A stretch of DNA of 64,000 nucleotides, taken from assembly GCF_039555335.1 (NCBI RefSeq), contig NC_092629.1, positions 34,659,537 through 34,723,536 of the forward strand, written 5' to 3'. The position numbers and the translations under genes are program-made. This DNA comes from Amphiura filiformis (Eukaryota; Echinodermata; Ophiuroidea; Amphilepidida; Amphiuridae). The notes beneath the pieces were generated by a model, which was not told the DNA's origin, did no database searches, and saw only the letters and a list, made by a program, of their open reading frames with translations. Of this stretch, positions 40,401-49,400 are shown piece after piece. Each line of letters starts with the position of its first letter. The stretch's first letter is position 1.

Positions 40401-43400
40401 CAATATCCAGGCTGACTTACAATTAACTTTTTACCATTTGCTGTCATTGCAAGGCGTAGTGGGAAGTCATAATTGATTGGAATACAGCCTAGGTATTGAC
40501 CTGATAGTGAGTAGCAAAGTATTACACTTTTCAATGATTTCTTTAGAGTAGGTGTGAATACTGTATCCCTATAGCAGTAAACTCCATAACATCGGTAAAA
40601 CTCATCTGTAGGAGGCTTAAGAATATGTAGGACCTGTCCTGTATTGCTTACTATCTGGGGAGGTTTATCAAACTCACCTACAATGATTGTGTCTTGTGAT
40701 GTTATAGCTAGATACCGTGGTTGGATGCCTACCTTGATACTAGTCACATAAGACCCATCTTGTTTATGTTTATTTATATGCTTTGACCCAATATCCCCTA
40801 CATACACATGGTCTTTAGCATCTACTACCAGGCCACCTAGATGTGGTGTATGAGAGGATGCATGTGGACATGAGGATACCCACTGACCTTTGAACTTACA
40901 GTCAGCACTATAAATTTTTACACAATTAGTTAGATTAGTCAAAAAATAAGTGCTTCCATCACAGCTAGTAGTGATTTGCCATGGTTCGGACCTCTGCCCT
41001 GGTTCCAGTCCTTGTGTAGTATCCATGCTGCACTTATATACCCCTTCACTGCTGAATACTTTGAACTTTGTAGACCTATCAACGATGACGATATCACCAT
41101 TAGGGTTAACTGTGACGTCTCTTACCCACCCTTGAAGGTTACCTGGTCCATTTGAACCAAACTTTTTCTCCATCACCCAAGGACCAGCTAGGATTTGCTG
41201 CTGCCAAATATGTACTGCTGGTGCTGGTGCTGGTAGTGCTGGTTTACATGCAGCAATCTGTTTTAGGATATATAAAAGATGTGACAGCATGAGAGAAAAT
41301 TGATTAAATCAAGGACTTAGAACCAGGACTGGACATGTCCAAAACTGTCATGGATTGAGTTTAAATGTTTTTTTTTCTTTCTGAAAAATCAGAAATTTCA
41401 GCAAAAACAATAATGTTTATATTCTGCAATTTTCCATGATGTATTTTGTAAACATAGCGTATGTGGGGGTATTTGACAGAATATTATTGTTGGATTTCAT
41501 ATTGACAAATTCCAGATTTAATTGTGGGTGAGTTGGGTGCATGGTTGGGAGGGGGGGAGGTACCTCTTAGGGGTGGGGCAAAGCTGCACTGCTACCATAG
41601 GTAACTGACATCATGGGTTACACAAAAATGCATTATAGCAATTGAACTGGAGTATATTTTGGCAGGTAAAGGTCATTGAACTTTACAAGGTCAAATTTCA
41701 AACTTGCTCAAATTGTGTAAAAACCATACCAATTGTATTACTCTAGTCATAAGGATTTGGAAAATGTATAGTTTGACCTATGTAGGATGTACAGTTCTTG
41801 AGTTATTGCTAAAAATGGTCCAATGTCATATTTTAGGCTCTGTGGGGGTCAAAAATATGAATGTGCTCCATTTTTGTCCAAAGGTGTCAAAATGTTAATA
41901 TGATATGTTTTGTTGCCTATACTTAGTCCTAACCGGCCTGAGTGCTGCAAAATACTAGAAACAACTTCACTGCAGTTGGTACTATTTTAGTTTGTTTTTT
42001 AACACTTTATTTTAATTGTTGAATAAATTGAAAACAAACATTTTGACACTTCTTTTGTCAAAGTCAAAGGATTTTTATATTTTTACCCCCATAGAGCCAA
42101 AAATGTGACCTTAATTGACCTTTCTAGCAATAACTCAACTCAAGAATGGTACATCCTAGGTAGGTCAAACTATACATTTGCTAAATGCTTATGACTAGAG
42201 GAATACATGGTGTTAAACACAATTTGAGCAAGTGTGAAATGTGTCCCTGTGATAAAGTTTGATGACCCTATCCTGCCAAAACCTACTTCAGTTCATGCTA
42301 TTGTGCATTTTTGTGTAACCCATGATGTCAACTAGCTAGAAGTGCAGATTTACCCCTCAACTGGTACACAGCGTCATCGCCCCGATATCTTCATGGCAGA
42401 AATCGCCATGGTAGGTTAAATCCACAGCCACGCATGGCCATTTTGTTCCGACCTTTAAGACACATAATGAGGCGAGGGACATCCCGACTAAGGCTACTGT
42501 CAATACCTCGGTAATTGACTTCTCTAGTGTGTAAGTGAGCTTGTATACGCCATGTGAGGGGGTGCTCACATATTTACGCTGTGTGTGACCTCTGTGTGTG
42601 AGTGAACATGTATACGCCATGTGAGTGAGTGCTCACATCAGAAAATCAGAATATTTTTGTCAGTTAATGAGTTCAAGACGCACGCTTCTTTCTCAAGACG
42701 CAAGCTAATGACTATCATATCCGTTGAACATATATGTTCAAGTGCAAGGAACCAGATCTGGTTTCTTTATACGAAATCATTTACGGGAGATAGTCATCAT
42801 TTTCTACCCCGGTATCCAAAGATTGATCGTCTGAATATCAATCGTGCATAGCACATTTACGTGTATCGATCCCGGGTATTCATTTCAGTGTCTCTGGCTG
42901 TATAATGTAATTATTAACCAGGCGATGTCGGTGTGTGGTACACCCCTCCCATTTTCGGGCTCGGGCTCATACACTTTGAGAGTTGCCCTGGAGAGTTGCC
43001 AGTAGGATGGTGAGGGAAAACATAATAAAAATTACTTCACAATTACTTCACAATTACTTCACAATTACTTCACAATTACTTCATAAACATTTCAAATGAT
43101 TATTCCTCATGAGCAGTTTTGAAATCACCTTCCCTGCACATCCAAAATGGCCGCCATGGGCTTGTGACAGGTTGCATTATTGCATCGTGTGCAGAGTGGG
43201 ATCTGCAAAAATCCAACTTGTCATAGGAAGTATAAACTAAAGAAAATCTCTGCACACACCCTTAATATGGAGTAATTTCCAAGAACCACTTACCGTAGAA
43301 ATAATGTGCTCAATTCTTGGTCTCTTGTGCCAATCCTCATCCCAGCACTGTCTCAGCAAGTCAGCTATTGGTTTGGGCATATCAGCAGGGATTGGTAGCC

Positions 43401-46400
43401 TCTCTTTCAGTTGACAGACTCGATAGGCAATAACTTGAAACTCTAACCCCTTGAATGGATACTTTCCTGTCCATAGCTCCCATATCACAATAGCTAACGC
43501 AAAAATGTCATAGTTTGGAGACAGTTTACCCTCAGTGAATAGCTCCGGAGCCATCCAGGAAAAAGTTGCTCGTCCAGTTGCATTACTTATTGTTCTGTCA
43601 ATGTTCTTAGCCAATCCGAAATCGGCTAACTTCAGCGTATTATCTCGCGTTATCAGGTAGTTCGGCGATTTTACGTCTTTGTGCACGATCTGCTTTCTTC
43701 TGAGGTATTCTATTGGTATGGCTGCTTGCTCCGCCCAATCAAGAAACTGGTCTAGGTTTGTAGATAGACCTCCATGTTCATCTATATAGCTACGTAATGA
43801 GCCACCTTCACACAGCTCTAAAACCAACACAAAATTAATCCCTTCATCAACATAACCAAACAGCTTGACAATACTTGGATGATCAAGACCAGCGAGCATA
43901 TTCAATTCATGATAGTCCGGATCAGAAAGATGTTTAGCTGCCACTTGTACTTTTCCTTGCGGGCTGCTCCAGGTCATTTGGTAAACTGCACCAAAGCCTC
44001 CACTTCCAATTTTCTTAACTTTCTGGAGTGTATCCAGCTTGATTTTGTTCACATTGGTAGCCATCTTGGTTTAGGGTTTTAGACCTGTAAAAGGCAAAAT
44101 CAGTACATGAAACTTATTTTGAGATTATTTATTTTTGAGAGGGGAACATGTAGTCTATTTAGTGTATAAACTTTTTACACAATTGTTGAATGGCAAGTAT
44201 ATACAACTTTATCACAACTATCCATTCATAATATTAAAATGTGAAAATCTGCCAGTATTATACAGAAACAGTTCCTTACCTTTTAACAGCTGCACAGTTG
44301 AATTCATGATCAGGATCTTGTTTGTAGCGTATAAAATGTTGCCTAAAATGGCGCATTCACAACTTGTGTAAACAGTAGCGGCATCAAGCAGATCTGACGT
44401 ATCACATGATGAAATTGACAAACTTTTATTCGTAGGTAAATTTAGAAAAATTGGATGTTGCTTATCACTGATTGATAATTTTTGTGTGCAAACATAAATA
44501 TGACAAAGTTCATTTAATACCAATAATAACCATATAGACTTGCTAACACAGAGATTATTGACACTATTCCAGATATTACTGGTTCACCCCCCAAAAAAAG
44601 TTTTTGTTGTGGGAATCTCCCCCCCCCCCCCCCAATAAGGTTGTGTTTCTTCAGAAATGGTATAGAAGACATGGGAATCACTACAAAAAATTTCAGTTTT
44701 GCCATGCCACTGGGAATTCCCAAATTCTAAAGCATATTTTGAATTCCCAATTTTTTATGTAGCATTAATACTGGGAAATCCCAATATGAAAAATCCGTAG
44801 GGGGTACTGTTAATTTCTGGAATAGCCTGTTGGTAAAGCTACTAGTAGGTTACCAAGGAAACCAACCAAAATATCCATGACATCCTAGAAACAAAATTAT
44901 ATGTACTCCAGAGCCCAGAAAAAATATTGCACTGATTTTTGGGATTAAAAAACTATTATTTCTTAATCTTACTATTTTATGCTGATTTTTGATAACTGGT
45001 AAACAGAATAGAAAATGGGTTTGCTAAAGATAAGTCTTTAGACTTGATGATCTAAAATGCATGTTTTTGTCCCTATTACCAAATATTGGCCAAATATTAA
45101 AATTTAATTTTATTTGCCATTTAGTTCTGGTGGTGGCACCAGGATTTTTTTTTTAGGGGGGCAATGTGAATGGCGGGAGGTAAAATCAAGAAATTTTGGG
45201 TTTAAACTGGGGAGAGTTCTGACTGGGTAAGCATTTGCACCCCCACCCCATCCCCATGTCCCCCTGGCACCAGTGCCACTTCTGGTTAGTTCTGACAGAA
45301 AGATTAGGATTGAGCTATGTTTAATTTGGGAAACAAAAACATGATGGTTTTTTATATGCAAAAATATGCATTGTGCTGTAATCTGTTCGAGTAGTTTTAC
45401 AAAGGGTGAGGGATAGTCTTGTCCAAGACTCTCTTCCAGTTAGCCTTGATCAAGTCTTCCTCCTTACTTTTTCTCTATTCATGCTATTCTTAGGACCCAT
45501 GGTCGAAGTATCATAATACTGTAAACTAGATTCCCTCAGATTTTTAGTCAGGTCAGAATTTTTGTGTAGGACTGCAACATGAGCTAGGGAGGAAGTATAC
45601 CTTGTGGGCATGGCGTGCATTTTGCTCAAACACTACCCCTGCAGTGCACAGTATGCCTGGGGTAAAGTATGATAAGAAAGTCCACTATCTAGCAATTCAA
45701 ATGTCAAATAGATTTTCACAAAGTTATGATGGTAAATAATTATTTTGAAAGAATAGATATTAACTTCAAAACTTTGGAAAGAAATAGTAATTTTTGGAAG
45801 ATGTGGCAAAGCTTCCATGAATTTTACATTCACTAACTATGGATGCCAAAGGACTTGAAACAAGTCTACTCTTCCATTCATCCCGGCCGGCAGAATAATT
45901 TGTGACATTCAACAAAACTATGAAGGCAAAAAATCTGTCTTAACATTTGGAATGGTCTGTCAGGTGAGGACACGCAAATAATAGACTATTCCAGTCAAAA
46001 GCCATACACCCCCTGTGCAAGACATGATCTTAGTCTCCCACACCGGGGGTGGAGATTTGAAATGGAGCCATCCATTCAGGTAACCCCATTTGAAATTCAC
46101 ACTCCCTGTGTTGGGAGATTAAGGTCATGTCTTCCACAGGGGGTGTATGGATTTCAACGTGAATAGCCCAATACAGTCTGCATACATAAATGATGATTTT
46201 GTATAAATTTCCTTTCTATATGCAGCCACATGATACAAGTTTTACTACACGCTGTACCAGAGATAATAGGGGAGAGATTTATCATGATAAGCGTACAGCC
46301 AAGGTATACCAGTGTGATGGACAGACGTGGAGAGACTGGGTGGTTATAGGCCTACAAGGACCCACCAGACAACCACCTGAATCAACTGGGTGTCCTTTAG

Positions 46401-49400
46401 GTAAGAAGGAAACTACTCCCACAGACCGTCCATCTACATACCCTAAAGATTCGCCTAATGGTGCTTATGAGCTCCCCTGATATAACTGGAATTGTGGGTA
46501 CAAACTTAATGTGCCCTTCAATAAAGATCCTATTAGCAAATAAGGACAGGGACCATTCTTGTTGGGATCTTAAGGTAAAAGAGCCCAGAGAAGTAAACTT
46601 ACACTTCCCAGAGTGCAACATGGGTCAATAGTGACCAAAAATACCTTAATTAAAGCCATAACATTTGCTGATGAGGACACTGTCAATATTTTGCAAAATT
46701 CTGTTTTTTTTACACAATTGTTATGTACTTTAGTAAGCTAACATACCCTGCAAAAATCAAGACTTTAGGTGCTGTAGTTTTGTCGAAAGTCGAGATTTTG
46801 AAAAAAAACCCTGCAGGAACCGGTCATTTTATTATGACGATGGAAATATTAGTCGAACGCAGCATACGATGTGCATAACACAGCACGTACATGGCATGCG
46901 GGCAGTCGTGACATATCAAAAGAGCCGACAAGACTCTCGTTCGAAGGAGTGGCTTGCATTGGCTACATATACGCTGGTATTAAATAGTGATTTTCTTTGT
47001 ATTGCCTTGTCTGTTTGGGCCCAAATTAAAAGAGGACATATCTGACAGTGAAAACTAACATTTTATACCAAAAAAAATGCAATTCTATTTCTTATGGAAA
47101 TGTTATAATATAGCTTTAACAGAACTTATCCACCCCTGATTATTTTTAAGAGTGGTGCATCATCACAGAATAAAGCGCAGCTCTTGGATGGTAACTTATT
47201 TCAACTAGACTGGCTGAGGTCTGAAGACCATGACCTCTTACTCTGCATTATATGTCTTTTAAATTTTGAATTTGTTTACAAATTGTTTTCTAGGTTGGCA
47301 TGGTAACAACGCTAGATGCTACCTGATGTCAACTATAGAAACTACATGGAATGAAGCTCAGAGGATATGTAGAGAACAGTAAGTCTGCACTAGTGATGAT
47401 GTAATTCACACAGCAAAAGAATTAAAGCCATAATGTGCGATTTGCTCCACAGCGACACCCTCAAGTTTTGAGTTTCTACTCTTTGCATGATTGTAATGCC
47501 CATTGGTACTATACCAGGTGAAAGACTAAGCCTGAAGTGTTTTAATTACAGTAATTAATTTTAAGTGTTTATAATAAAACTGGAGATCTCCTGTTTCATT
47601 CAGAGTTCACTGATCGAGTGGTGGCTAAATTCCACATTGCGTGCATGTGAATCATTGACATATAAACTGAGTGCATATCGCTATTCGTCTTATGTCTTGA
47701 TGTATAAGCTGTGTGCATATTGCTATTTGTCTTACGTCTTGTTTGAACATCCCAACTGTGTGAAGCTCCGCCAATAATCATGATAATAATACGATCAGTG
47801 ATCTAATACACACATTGTAATAGCTGCAATGAAATAGCAATTTTCTTCATTTTACCTCATTTGTTTGGCTCGAAATTAAGAGGTGGCAATGTGATCAGCA
47901 GGATTCTATTCTTTATGCAAATGCTTTATGTACCAGTTATTTACACCCTGTATATCTAAAACAAGGACAGATATGTCATAATAATTAGAACAAGCAGCAA
48001 ATAGCTGCATCTTTTAGCTTGGGTCAAGAAATAAAGACATAGTGAGAAGCAAATTCAGAAGTTGCAGATTGCTCATTGGATGCCCTATTGTGTTGTTACA
48101 CTACAGAACTAGCGCTGTGCTTTCCATTGATTAGAACATTAAAATTATTTTGTTCCTTCCTTGGCTTTACGATGGCTACTGGTTTTAATTTTGACATATT
48201 TGTCTTTGTTTAGGATATATAAATAAATAAATGTAGATATTTATATAGCGCTTTATGCCGTAAATAGCCTCAAAGCACTTTACATTTATTCCGCCGTCAT
48301 TAGAATATGTCAGAACCACGTTTGCAGCCTACAATTGGCACAGGGTTCCACAGTACAATGACTGTGACTACCCCTAACAGCTTCCCATTACACCTGGGTG
48401 GGGTAAGGCAAGCGAGACAAAGCGCCTTGCCCAAGGGCGCAACACGGTGGTGGGACGGGGACTCGAACGCACGTCGAGCAAGCTCTCAGATTATGAGTCC
48501 AAGGCCATAACCACTGAGCCACCGTGTCCTCGGGGTGAACAGGGGTGAACATAACTAGTAACCTTAATTCTATTGCTGTCTATACATTGAGGGTATGGAG
48601 CCAGAACTCATTATGTCAACTTTAGAAGGGACTTTCAGAGATAGTCCATGAGGACCAAAGAAATCAGTACAGGTGCTAACTGATGCAATAACATAAAAAC
48701 ACCTATCAAATTCACCTCGTCACTGATTAATTTGATAACCAGGCAGGTTTGTTCATCCCAAAAGAACTGCTCTGGCAGGGCCTCCTCTTTAATTAAATCT
48801 TTGGTATAATATTTGCTTGTTGGTATATTCAGGTCTATGTATGTACCTCATGAACACCTTATTCAACAAATAGTGTATACAATTGTTTGTATTTGTTTGT
48901 TTGATAGCATATGTTAATTTCTGTGTGTTTGCTTTCAACAGACATGATAGTAATTTAGTGAGCATCAGATCTAAAGCAGAACAAAAATGGATAGCCTCAT
49001 TGGTTGCTGGGCAATACATATGGATAGGTAAGAACACATGGTTGATATTCACAAGTCAAATGCCAAAAGTACTAGCTTTACTGTTTGATGGGAATTCAAT
49101 CAATTTATACTATCAAATCCATTTTTTTTGGGACTGGCAACCTTGCTTCTTCTTCTTCTTTCCTGAAGTTGCTGCCTGTGGTGGCACCAGAAGATGGTAG
49201 AAAATGTTTGTTAAGAAACAGTTCTCTCAGACTGTGTCTATGAAATCCCATGCAAGAACTGCAACAAGACCTACTTTGGCAAAACTTCACGCTTGGTTGG
49301 TACACGTCTCAAAGAACATCAAGGAGAAGCGGAAAAGCAGCACTTGGGGTATACATACCCAGTCACAGAGAAAGAAATCGCTTACAAAAATGAATAAATC

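Noticed and set aside
40376..41290. NHL exon as a separate gene starting at MLSHLLYILKQ
   Set aside because: The 11 extra codons are AT-rich and cross a good splice acceptor (TCCTAAAACAG); the frame continues exactly in phase from the kinase exon.
42621..42851. 76-residue + strand open frame in the kinase-NHL intron
   Set aside because: No homology features or splice context; antisense to intron DNA.
43237..43293. kinase tail VSGSWKLLHIKGVCRDFL
   Set aside because: It starts at a consensus donor GTAAGT and has no kinase-family similarity, so it is read as intron.
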